Source: Corynebacterium doosanense CAU 212 = DSM 45436
GTDB taxonomy: Bacteria; Actinomycetota; Actinomycetes; Mycobacteriales; Mycobacteriaceae
Length of the DNA: 64,000 nucleotides
NCBI RefSeq assembly: GCF_000767055.1
Contig: NZ_CP006764.1
Span: 248,001-312,000 of the forward strand
Direction of reading: 5' to 3'
Below the pieces are notes generated by a model. The model had not been told where the DNA came from, did not search any database, and saw only the letters and a list, made by a program, of their open reading frames with translations. The position numbers and the translations under genes were made by a program. Below are positions 24,391 through 34,805 of this stretch, one piece after another (the stretch's first letter is position 1; each line of letters begins with the position of its first letter).

Positions 24391-27003
24391 ATGGCATTTA
24401 AGATACCTCCGAGGGTTGATCGAGCCGCCGATACACCGGAGGATCTCTATCGACCCCTCTCAAAGGGGGGCAGAGCGCCGGGTCCCCTCTGGTCACAGCA
24501 GACTGATATTCTTCGCGAATGGTATGGAGAACACAGAAAAGCATCTGACGTCGCGCTTGAGCTACCCACGGGTGCTGGAAAAACACTGGTTGGCGGGCTC
24601 ATCGGAGAGTGGCTACGTATCAAGAACCAAGAAAAAGTCGCATACGTTTGCCCAAATAACCAGCTTGCAAAACAAGTACACGAGGCTCTCGACGACTACG
24701 GGATTGATTCGATTCTACTTACAGGCCCAGTATCAAGCTGGACATCGATTGAGAAAGCGAAATATGATCGCGCTGACGCCATGGCCGTATCGTCGTATAG
24801 TCACATTTTCAATACGAATCCTGCGTTGGGTGGAAGCGGGACAATAATTTTCGACGACGCACATTCCGGTGGGTCAATAGCTGGCAGTCTATGGACCCTG
24901 GCTGTGCAACGTGATGAGAGCACGTATTTCGCATTGCTTAACGCGTTGGCCCACGGTCTATCCGCGGCGGCAGTGGGCTCACTCAGGCGAACATCAGGCG
25001 AAGCGTCAAGCTTCGAAGATGTGCACCTTGTCCCCCCAATGACGATCCTTCAGAACATTGACACTATTGCGTCGATACTAGAAGAGCATGTTCAAAACTG
25101 CGACACGAGCGCCAGACACACGCTTTCAATGCTCCGCAATAAGCTCACATCGTGCATGTTCTACATAGGATATGACGCAATTGAGATTCGTCCGGTTGTA
25201 CCACCGACAAAATTTCATAACGCTTTTAGTGAGGCTCGGCGTCGGATCTACATGAGTGCAACGATCGGTTCAGCGGGCGAGCTCGAGCGGAATTTTGGAA
25301 TTACAGGGGTATCTAGACTTAAGACACCGAAGGGGTGGGAAACCACAGGTTCGGGCCGTCGCCTGTTTATCTTCCCCGGTTTGTCTCAAGACTCGGTAGA
25401 TAATCCTTCCGCGGTTTTTAAATGGACTTCAACTACAATAGAGGACGAGGGTGTTGCCGCAATTCTTGCTCCGTCAGAGGTGAAGGCTCGCCAACTTGAA
25501 AAGCAACTCGAGATACCGGAACACTTTGAAAGAATTACCGGTAGTAAACTTGAGGAAGATCCGACATTGAAGGCCCTCAAAGAAGATCATTACTTTATTC
25601 TAACCAATCGTTATGATGGAGTGGATTTTCCTGATGATGAGTGCCGGCTGCTTATTCTGTCCGGTCTTCCAAGAGGTTCTAACATGCAGGAGCGATTTCT
25701 ATTGGAGTCGATAGTCGCAGGACCTGCTTTGTCGGGAAACGTTCGAGCTAAGGTAGTCCAAGGAGTCGGTCGGGCTACGCGAAACGATAGGGATTTTTCC
25801 GTAGTGATCATTTTGGGTGATGCTTTGACCCGGTTTGTTGCGGATCGCGATAACTATAGAACGTTTTCGGAAGAGCTTCAGGCCGAAATTGAGTTTGGTG
25901 TCGATAACTCGGAACTGGGTTTCTCAGAACTGGCTCAAAATATCTCGTCTTTCTTGACTCAAGATCCCGATTGGGCGGGTGCGAATGCGCATATTACTGA
26001 AGATGTCGAATCTAAGAGCCGCGTGTTGCCTGCAGGTACCAGAGAGTTGGCCACATCTGCTGACGATGAGGTTTTGGCCGCTAATGCGCTTTGGGCTGGC
26101 GATTTGAACGCGGCTCTGAAACATGCGGGTCAAGCCATCTCCCGCGCGTCACACACCGAAAGGCTTTCTCGGTACTTTTCACTTTGGCATTTTTTGTGCT
26201 CACAATGGTCGCTGATGCTTGCTATCGAGGCTCGAAAGGTGAACAATATTCAAGACTCAGATACACTTTTCCGGTCACATTCTCATCATCTTGAGGAAGC
26301 GAGAAAAAAATCCTCTGGCTCGACTTGGCTCCGTGAGCTCAATATTCGCTCATCCAATATCCATTTGGCAAAAGGGGGCGTATCGTTAATAGATGGCCTT
26401 GCTTCGAGTAATTTATATAGGTTGTTGAAAGGCTGGGGTCTGAACGAGGATCGGGAGCTTGGTGAGACGATAGCTAATTTGAACCGCGTCAGTTATAAGG
26501 AATTCGAAAACGCGCTCGCTGCTTTGGGTAAGTTCTTAGGTGCCAGTCATTTCGAAGCTGCGGGAGGTCGGAGTTCGTATCCTGACGCCATGTGGCTATT
26601 TGATGAACTGGGCTTGATATGTTGGGAAGCGAAAAGCGAAGCTTCGGATAGTTCTGAGGTGTCTGTAAATTATGCTCGTGAAGCTGAATCGCATCTTCGT
26701 ATCGCGAAAAAGAAATTTGGGCTTGTCTCCTTACCTGATGAGTCCTTTACAGGGTATGTCACTCCTCAGACGCGTATTGCATACAATGCCCGACCAGTCC
26801 TTTCCGATAGCGTGTTTCACGTACCGCTTCTTGTTCCCCACGAGCTCGCACTTCGTGCCCAATCTGCAATTGAATCATTTGGAGAAATTGCTGAAGTTGC
26901 AACGGTCGACGACTTAACGGCTCGTCTCGATCTTTATAGTTGTCTACCTAGCCAATGGATTCCGGAATTAAAAATGCAGTCACTGAATGCTATTCCAGAC
27001 TAG
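24391..27003 (+). CDS. SF2 DEAD/DEAH-like helicase, low G+C, horizontally acquired
   Basis: An 870-residue ATP-dependent helicase. Residues 1-480 hold the motor: Q-motif-like LWSQQTDILREW; Walker A ELPTGAGKT (58-65); Walker B IIFDDAHS (153-160, DDAH instead of DEAH); motif III MSAT (289-292); DGVDFPDDECR (410-420); and QGVGRATRNDRD (458-469). The DGVDFP plus QGxGRxxR arrangement resembles DinG/XPD-type or defence-associated helicases such as HamB rather than RecQ or RecG. Residues 500-870 form a helical domain with no recognised family. No iron-sulfur Cys cluster is visible. Codon usage and G+C are clearly lower than in flanking genes. Standing alone, it is a candidate single-gene defence factor; this is inference. 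Confidence 0.8.
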   Translation: MAFKIPPRVDRAADTPEDLYRPLSKGGRAPGPLWSQQTDILREWYGEHRKASDVALELPTGAGKTLVGGLIGEWLRIKNQEKVAYVCPNNQLAKQVHEALDDYGIDSILLTGPVSSWTSIEKAKYDRADAMAVSSYSHIFNTNPALGGSGTIIFDDAHSGGSIAGSLWTLAVQRDESTYFALLNALAHGLSAAAVGSLRRTSGEASSFEDVHLVPPMTILQNIDTIASILEEHVQNCDTSARHTLSMLRNKLTSCMFYIGYDAIEIRPVVPPTKFHNAFSEARRRIYMSATIGSAGELERNFGITGVSRLKTPKGWETTGSGRRLFIFPGLSQDSVDNPSAVFKWTSTTIEDEGVAAILAPSEVKARQLEKQLEIPEHFERITGSKLEEDPTLKALKEDHYFILTNRYDGVDFPDDECRLLILSGLPRGSNMQERFLLESIVAGPALSGNVRAKVVQGVGRATRNDRDFSVVIILGDALTRFVADRDNYRTFSEELQAEIEFGVDNSELGFSELAQNISSFLTQDPDWAGANAHITEDVESKSRVLPAGTRELATSADDEVLAANALWAGDLNAALKHAGQAISRASHTERLSRYFSLWHFLCSQWSLMLAIEARKVNNIQDSDTLFRSHSHHLEEARKKSSGSTWLRELNIRSSNIHLAKGGVSLIDGLASSNLYRLLKGWGLNEDRELGETIANLNRVSYKEFENALAALGKFLGASHFEAAGGRSSYPDAMWLFDELGLICWEAKSEASDSSEVSVNYAREAESHLRIAKKKFGLVSLPDESFTGYVTPQTRIAYNARPVLSDSVFHVPLLVPHELALRAQSAIESFGEIAEVATVDDLTARLDLYSCLPSQWIPELKMQSLNAIPD

Positions 27004-27094
27004 TTAGCGCGGAGAGTTCGTGAAGTGGTCTAGCTGCTGGCGGCCAGCGGACTTGGTAGAGTTTTTCGTCTGAGCCACGGTTTCCTCGTTGTCC

Positions 27095-27850
27095 CTACGC
27101 CAACCGCTCCATCCGCAGCCGGTCCACGGACGGCAGCTCCAGCGGCTCCAGCTCGGACAGCTGAACCCCCAACGCGCAGGCCAGCAGCAGGTCCGCGAGC
27201 TGCGGGTTACGTGCCAGGACGGGACCGTGCATGTAGGTGGCGATGACGTTGCCCTGGACGGCGCCCTCGGCGGCGCGCTGGGAAGAGCCGTCAACGACGT
27301 CGAGAAGCGCTGCCTCATCGGCGTTACCCATGCCGGTGGTCAGTTTGCCCAGGGGTGTGGCACCGGGGCCGAGGATGGTGGCGCCGAGGTGGTTCTCGAA
27401 TCCGGTGAGCGGCTCGGTGAGTTCCGCCGTGATGCCCGCACGGGTGGGGGTCGACGCAACCTCGCCGATGGCGCGGCGCTGCATGCCGGCTGTGGTGGCG
27501 TCGATAAGCCCGACGCCGTCGACGATGCGCCCGGAGGCCCGGAAGGACTCGCCGAGAACCTGCAGACCAGCGCAGATGGCCAGGATCGGGGCGCCGGCGT
27601 GGGCGGCGCGGGTGAGGCCGCCGTCGGCGATGAGGTGCTCCGAGGCGAGGATCTGCGCGGTGTCCTCGCCGCCGCCCATGGTGTAGACGTCCATGGTTTC
27701 GGGGACGGGGTCGCCGTAGTTGATGCGGTGGATCTCGGCGTCGAGGCCGCGCATGCGGGCGCGCTGGCGCAGGACGAGCGCGTTGCCGTCGTCGCCGTAG
27801 GTGCCCAGGACGTCGGGCAGAACCAGCCCAACATTGATGCGGTCAGCCAC
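27095..27850 (-). CDS. gatD: Lipid II isoglutaminyl synthase, glutamine amidotransferase subunit
   Basis: A 251-residue class I amidotransferase that supplies ammonia for amidation of D-iGlu in lipid II. PILAICAGLQVLGESF carries the nucleophilic Cys and IATYMHGPVLARNP the catalytic His. It lies directly downstream of murT with an 8-base overlap, the normal GatD–MurT operon; the two form a heterodimer. The CobQ-like fold is often annotated as cobyric acid synthase, but there is no dethiobiotin-synthetase domain here. Confidence 0.92.
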   Translation of the reverse strand: MADRINVGLVLPDVLGTYGDDGNALVLRQRARMRGLDAEIHRINYGDPVPETMDVYTMGGGEDTAQILASEHLIADGGLTRAAHAGAPILAICAGLQVLGESFRASGRIVDGVGLIDATTAGMQRRAIGEVASTPTRAGITAELTEPLTGFENHLGATILGPGATPLGKLTTGMGNADEAALLDVVDGSSQRAAEGAVQGNVIATYMHGPVLARNPQLADLLLACALGVQLSELEPLELPSVDRLRMERLA

Positions 27851-29123
27851 GGTAATCGTCCTCCTTGGACAGAGCTTTCTTCAGGTCACGGAACGCGGTG
27901 TAGTTGGCTAGGACCTCGACGCGGCCCGGGGGACACGCGCGAATGGCCTTGACCGGGTCGGCGATGAGCTCGTGGTCGATGTCCGCGTAGAGCAGGCGCA
28001 CGGCAAGGTCGGTGCCGCGCTCGCCGGCGGCCTTAACAGAGAGGGACTCGAAGTCCTCGAAGCGCACGTCCCACAGCCAGGAGAGATCCTCGCCGTCGGC
28101 GACCTGACCGTTGACGGCGATGACCAGGCCCTCGGCGGAGCGGTCCACCATGGTCAGGGCCTCCTGCCAGCCGGCGGGGTTCTTGGCCAGCAGGAGGTGG
28201 ACCTGCCGGTCGCCGAGCTGCACGGTGGAGTAGCGGCCGGCGACGTTGTCCACGTCCTCGGCGGCCTTCACCGCTTCCGTCAGCGGTACGTCGAAGCCCT
28301 CGACGGCGGCGGCGACGGCCTGGGTCGCGTTGCCGCGGTTGGCGCGCCCGGGAAGCTTGAGATCCAACGCGGTGGTGCCGCCCGCGGTCTCGATGCCCTC
28401 GGGAGTGATGGTCCAGGTGGGCGTGGGCCGGCGGAACTCGCGGCCGTCGGCCAGCGGTTTGACCGCGTACCAGTCGTCGCCCGTGTGCACGATGTGCCCG
28501 CCGGTGCGCGGGCAGGTGACGGCGTCGCCGACCCAGCCGGCACCGGCGGAGACCCACACGACGTTCTTGGCGTCGTAGGCCACGGACGTCATGAGCACGT
28601 CGTCGCAGTTAGCCACGACAAGCATGTCGGGATGCTTGTCGACGGACCCGCGCAGGGCGCGCTCGATCTTGTTGATCTCGCCCACGCGGTCCAGCTGGTC
28701 GCGGGTGAGGTTGAGCAGCACCAGCGCCTCGGGGTTGAGGTTGTCGGCCACGGCGGGCACGTGCAGCTCATCGACCTCGAGCACGATGCGCTCGGCCTTC
28801 GACGCCGCGATGAGCGCGGAGACGATGCCGGCGTCCATGTTGTCGCCGCCGCCGTTGGTGGCCACGCTGTACTTCGACCCCACCGCCGCGGCGAGCATGC
28901 GGGTCGTGGTGGATTTGCCGTTGGTGCCGGTGACCAGCACGGCCGGGCGGCCTCCGCCCAGCGACGACATGATGCCGGGGTCGATTGCCCGGGCGATCAG
29001 TCCGCCGATCATGCCGCCGGAGCCGCGGCCGGTGGCGCGCGATGCCCGGGTGGCCAGGTTCGCGGCGGACTTCGCGGCCGTCGAGCGCAGTCGTTTTAGC
29101 GGTCCAGGGGAAGGTGAACTCAT
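27843..29123 (-). CDS. murT: Lipid II isoglutaminyl synthase, MurT subunit
   Basis: A 426-residue Mur-ligase-like protein that activates the D-Glu carboxylate of lipid II with ATP. VLVTGTNGKSTTTRMLAAAV is the ATP loop; LEVDELHVPAVADNLNPEAL and LLNLTRDQLDR are Mur-ligase motifs; the C-terminal DUF1727 region ends with VEVLANYTAF. The central zinc ribbon of MurT normally has two CxxC pairs; here only CPRTGG is seen, so the ribbon seems degenerate. ATG 29123. Operon with gatD (overlap). Amidation affects cross-linking and lysozyme resistance in relatives. Confidence 0.92.
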   Translation of the reverse strand: MSSPSPGPLKRLRSTAAKSAANLATRASRATGRGSGGMIGGLIARAIDPGIMSSLGGGRPAVLVTGTNGKSTTTRMLAAAVGSKYSVATNGGGDNMDAGIVSALIAASKAERIVLEVDELHVPAVADNLNPEALVLLNLTRDQLDRVGEINKIERALRGSVDKHPDMLVVANCDDVLMTSVAYDAKNVVWVSAGAGWVGDAVTCPRTGGHIVHTGDDWYAVKPLADGREFRRPTPTWTITPEGIETAGGTTALDLKLPGRANRGNATQAVAAAVEGFDVPLTEAVKAAEDVDNVAGRYSTVQLGDRQVHLLLAKNPAGWQEALTMVDRSAEGLVIAVNGQVADGEDLSWLWDVRFEDFESLSVKAAGERGTDLAVRLLYADIDHELIADPVKAIRACPPGRVEVLANYTAFRDLKKALSKEDDYRG

Positions 29124-29219
29124 GGTGACCCACCCTAATACGTGACGGGTGACGAGTGTTTGTTCCCGAACCGCCTACGGTTTCGGAATCTGTGGGGTGT
29201 GGGGACTAGAGGAACAGCG

Positions 29220-29558
29220 TCATGCCGAGGCAAGCTTCTGGTTGATCAGCGTGTTCAGGGAGATTCCTTCGGTGGCGGCCTCGATGACCATCTTGCGATG
29301 GATTGAAGGCGAGGTGCGTACGTTGAACTTCCCGGAGTACATACGTCCTCCGAGTGACTCCGGAATGATTTCGCCTGAAGCAGTCATATCCTCCACCACC
29401 TCTGCGACAAGTTCCAGCAAACCGTTTTCAGCTTCTTGCCGATCGGACGCGAGCCACGAAAGGGAGGGGAATTCGGCGACGGTGGCCACGAATTCCTGAT
29501 CTTCCTCGGACCAGGAGACCTGGTAGGTGTATTTATTGATGTCCATTGTCCTGCTCAC
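29220..29558 (-). CDS. hicB: HicB-family antitoxin
   Basis: A 112-residue antitoxin. The N-terminal HicB fold reads YTYQVSWSEEDQEFVATVAE with FPSLSW, followed by a C-terminal DNA-binding helix region (GKFNVRTSPSIHRKMVIEA, SLNTLINQKLA). The ATG at 29546 (MDINKYTYQ) is an equally possible start; the upstream one gives a 26-base overlap with hicA. It would neutralise HicA and repress the operon from the promoter at 29824. The pair is inserted between murT and the dnaQ-like gene. Confidence 0.85.
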   Translation of the reverse strand: MSRTMDINKYTYQVSWSEEDQEFVATVAEFPSLSWLASDRQEAENGLLELVAEVVEDMTASGEIIPESLGGRMYSGKFNVRTSPSIHRKMVIEAATEGISLNTLINQKLASA

Positions 29559-29817
29559 TTTCTCTACTTTTCAGAGCTTTCAGCTTGTCGATGGCCTGTA
29601 GCACCTGCCTGACTTGGTACGGCTTCGCCTTGCCGCTGGCGTCTTGGATGTTGACACGCGGGTCGCCTGGCCACGGTGTCTTGTAGGTCTTATGTGATGT
29701 TTTCTTCGAGTGTCGGTTTATGAAAAAGTGATCGCACACTTTCTCAAGGTCGGAAAATCTCACGTTGTTCGGAGAAGACCTCATCGCTTCGACGATGTCG
29801 CCCACGCTGTTGCTCAC
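29533..29817 (-). CDS. hicA: HicA-family toxin
   Basis: A 94-residue double-stranded-RNA-binding-like mRNA interferase. The pattern DLEKVCDHFFINRHSKKTSH then KTYKTPWPGDPRVNIQD and AKPYQVRQVLQAIDKL matches HicA toxins, in which the His in the central strand (here SHKTYK) is catalytic. GTG 29817 is 7 bases from a -10-like TACTAT, so the transcript may be leaderless. It is first in the operon and overlaps hicB, the usual order. Confidence 0.82.
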   Translation of the reverse strand: MSNSVGDIVEAMRSSPNNVRFSDLEKVCDHFFINRHSKKTSHKTYKTPWPGDPRVNIQDASGKAKPYQVRQVLQAIDKLKALKSRESEQDNGHQ

Positions 29818-29823
29818 CCCAGA

Positions 29824-29842
29824 ATAGTACCACCGATAGTAC
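29824..29842 (-). promoter_or_regulatory. hicAB promoter with direct-repeat operator
   Basis: ATAGTAC occurs twice, at 29824-29830 and 29836-29842, 12 bases apart. On the coding strand these read GTACTAT; the proximal copy contains TACTAT, a good -10 box 7 bases before GTG 29817. Binding of HicB to both copies would block the promoter; this is inferred. Confidence 0.55.
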
Positions 29843-29889
29843 TGCGGGCTGAGGGTTGAAAGTTACCCCCGAGGAGATTGAGGCTCGAC

Positions 29890-30921
29890 CTACCCGCGCA
29901 TCCGATCGATCGCCGCCATGAACGCGGTGTCCGCGAGAAGGGGGATTCCCTTGCGCTGGGCGTGCATGGCCTTGCCGTCGAGGTCGGTGGTTTCGTTGCA
30001 CACCACCACGGAGGTCTGCCGGGTGAGTTTCTCCGAGTAGGCGAGCTCCTTGGCCATGCACGCCTCAATGATGATGTTCGGATCCATCTGGATCTCCGGG
30101 GCCACCACTACCTCCATGCCCTTGGCCAGCTCTTTTCCTGGCTGGTACTGGCCGGGGTTGTCCAGCGGGCGGGGCGCCTCGACGGCGTCGACACGCACGT
30201 GGGAGCGCTGCAGGCCGAACCGGTCGGCGCGCAGGTCCTTGGGACTACGGGAGGCCACGGCCGACGGGTCGCGCGCGACCTGCGCCAGGTAGAGCTCGAT
30301 GAGCACCTCGGTGAGCTCGCGGCTGCTCTCGGACTCGGGTTGCTGCGCGCGGTGGACGGAGGCGACGGGGGAGGGGGCGTCGACGCCGTACTGCGTGGCG
30401 ACGGCCGCGATCCGCGTGTCCGCCAGCGGCACCGTCTGCCTCCGGGCGGTGGCGAGGGTGTCCACCACGGCCTCCGGGCGGGGAACATGGCCGACTTTCT
30501 GGCGGCGGCGTCCACGCCCTCGACCGCGTCCCCGCGAGCGGTTGGCCTTGGCGGCGGCGTTCATCGCGCGCCTGGCCTCGGAGACGAGGAAACCCCAGGC
30601 CGCCGGGGCATCGTGGACGACGAGGACGCGGCCGTCGATAAGCGAATCCACCTGGCGCAGGGCCTTGGCGAAGGGCGTGGCGTCGCCGGCCTCCTCGTGC
30701 GTGAGCCCGTGCATGTGCACGGGGCCGGGGTCCTCCCCGGGGTCGAACGCGAGGTGGAGGGACTCGCCGTGTTCGCCGTCGTCACCGAAGGTCACGGCGT
30801 CGAGGGTGATGAGCCGGGATGTGGACGGGTGGATGCCGCTGGCGTGCACCACGACGGCGACGTACGGGTACGCCTGGACGTCCTCGGTGGCGTCGGCGGG
30901 TTCGTCAGTCGGAGTCGTCAT
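29890..30921 (-). CDS. DnaQ-like exonuclease-fold protein with BRCT-like C-terminus, catalytically dead
   Basis: A 343-residue protein at the place where other corynebacteria have a gene annotated as DNA polymerase III epsilon. The N-terminal RNase H-like region keeps spacing but not residues: the usual VDxETTG motif reads VVVHASGIHP, and HNxxFD reads HDAPAAWGFL, so the metal-binding acidic residues are largely gone. A basic Arg/Gly stretch (SRGRGRGRGRRR) lies mid-protein. The C-terminus (GMEVVVAPEIQMDPNIIIEA onward) is BRCT-like. ATG 30921 is chosen; a longer frame reaches into the aldo/keto reductase gene. It follows leuA and the reductase gene in one operon. It probably binds DNA or a partner protein rather than cutting. 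Confidence 0.75.
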   Translation of the reverse strand: MTTPTDEPADATEDVQAYPYVAVVVHASGIHPSTSRLITLDAVTFGDDGEHGESLHLAFDPGEDPGPVHMHGLTHEEAGDATPFAKALRQVDSLIDGRVLVVHDAPAAWGFLVSEARRAMNAAAKANRSRGRGRGRGRRRQKVGHVPRPEAVVDTLATARRQTVPLADTRIAAVATQYGVDAPSPVASVHRAQQPESESSRELTEVLIELYLAQVARDPSAVASRSPKDLRADRFGLQRSHVRVDAVEAPRPLDNPGQYQPGKELAKGMEVVVAPEIQMDPNIIIEACMAKELAYSEKLTRQTSVVVCNETTDLDGKAMHAQRKGIPLLADTAFMAAIDRMRG

Positions 30922-30932
30922 GGTGTCCGATC

Positions 30933-33660
<2,728 letters not shown>

Positions 33661-33673
33661 CTAGGGGATCTTC

Positions 33674-33717
33674 CACGGCCGGCGATGCACAAACTCCGCG
33701 ACGGGGTGCCAGCCGTG
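33674..33717 (-). promoter_or_regulatory. Hairpin in the leuA leader (attenuator candidate)
   Basis: On the coding strand CACGGCTGGC pairs with GCCGGCCGTG (10 bp, one G-U) about 13 bases after the leader-peptide stop; an inner CCCCGTCGCGGAG can also fold. There is no clean U tract, so it may act on translation or as an antiterminator. Confidence 0.55.
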
Positions 33718-33728
33718 TGATCGACTCT

Positions 33729-33776
33729 TTAGGCCCCGCCGCGGCGAAGAAGAAGGAGATTCCGCCGAGTGCGCAT
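33729..33776 (-). CDS. leuL: leuA leader peptide with four Leu codons
   Basis: A 15-codon reading frame on the minus strand, MRTRRNLLLLRRGGA, with consecutive CTC CTT CTT CTT leucine codons and stop TAA. ATG 33776 lies 9 bases after a -10-like TAGGGT, so it would be translated from near the transcript start. Ribosome stalling when charged tRNA-Leu is short would change folding of the following hairpin and switch on leuA. The arrangement follows the classical attenuation design; direct proof is lacking. Confidence 0.78.
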   Translation of the reverse strand: MRTRRNLLLLRRGGA

Positions 33777-33832
33777 GGGAGACACCCTACTGTGATCTGG
33801 ATCGCTTGTCGACGCCCCCCACAACAATTCGC

Positions 33833-34684
33833 TCAGATCCGGCGACTGGTGAGCATGAACGTCGATACGCACATGCCCAGGAGTGCGAGCCCCATCGCGG
33901 CCCAGCCCAGCACGTCATGCACCTCGAACTGCTCCCTGAGCACGAGATAACCCAGGGTGAAGGCCGCGATGGGCTCGGAGACCGTCATCGCGGGCAGGCT
34001 ATGCCGCAGCTCGCCGGCGTTAAAGGAGTACTGCTGCACCGCGGTGCCAAGGGTCGCGCCGGCGATGAGGGCGTAGGTCTCCCAGCTGGTGGCCAGGATG
34101 AGAATGCCCTGGTGGACGGCGATGTCGACAAATGCCTTGGACAGCACCGCGACGTAGCCGAAGATCGCGCCGGTGACCACGCCCAGGGCCAGGGCGCGCG
34201 GCGGACCCTGGAGGTAGTTGGCCAGGAAGGCGATCGTCCCGAGGATCAGAGCCCCGGCGAGCAGCGCCCAGATCCACCGGTCCAGCGGCGGATGGGGATC
34301 GCCGGCCGCGGGCCGACCCACGAGGACGAGGGTGGTCACCGCGGCGGTGAGGACGAGCGACCAGATGATGTCGAAGGAGCGCAGTTTCCGGCCGTCGACA
34401 CGCGCGGCCAGGGGCAGGGTGAACATCAGCGACAGCACCAGCACCGGCTGCACCACCAGCAGGGTGCCGAAACCCAGCGCCACCACCTGCAGGCCGTAGC
34501 CGATGAGCGCGGTGGAGGTCCCGGCCCACCACAGCGGGCGGGAGATCGCGTTGATGAGCGGGGATCCGGAGAGGGTGCCGTCGACACGCGCTTCACCCGC
34601 GATGCGGTGGCGGACGACGGTGCCCCACGCGATGGTCAGGGCGGAAGCCAGCGCGAAGATGACCGCGATGAGGTTGCTGTGCAC
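33833..34684 (-). CDS. DMT-superfamily membrane transporter (DUF/EamA-like)
   Basis: A 283-residue protein with about nine to ten helices, beginning MHSNLIAVIFALASALTIAWG (GTG 34684). Other conserved parts are GYGLQVVALGFGTLLVVQPV and PLAARVDGRK; the C-terminus TLGYLVLREQFEVHDVLGW carries the typical DMT repeat end. Homologues lie between leuA and lysC in other corynebacteria. Substrate unknown. It is divergent from lysC. Confidence 0.85.
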   Translation of the reverse strand: MHSNLIAVIFALASALTIAWGTVVRHRIAGEARVDGTLSGSPLINAISRPLWWAGTSTALIGYGLQVVALGFGTLLVVQPVLVLSLMFTLPLAARVDGRKLRSFDIIWSLVLTAAVTTLVLVGRPAAGDPHPPLDRWIWALLAGALILGTIAFLANYLQGPPRALALGVVTGAIFGYVAVLSKAFVDIAVHQGILILATSWETYALIAGATLGTAVQQYSFNAGELRHSLPAMTVSEPIAAFTLGYLVLREQFEVHDVLGWAAMGLALLGMCVSTFMLTSRRI

Positions 34685-34805
34685 GCGTGGAAGACTACAG
34701 CCCACGCGGATCGGGCCGGGTCGCGGGCGCGCCGGAAGCGCGTCCTACTAGAGTGGTGCGGGCAACGACACAACGAGCACTTACTCCGAAGGGTGGCCAT
34801 CTCAC

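Noticed and set aside
24383..24847. 154-codon frame starting 8 bases before the helicase ATG and better spaced from the purine-rich stretch
   Set aside because: It overlaps the helicase Walker A region in another frame and encodes no recognisable protein; the helicase frame is clearly the coding one.
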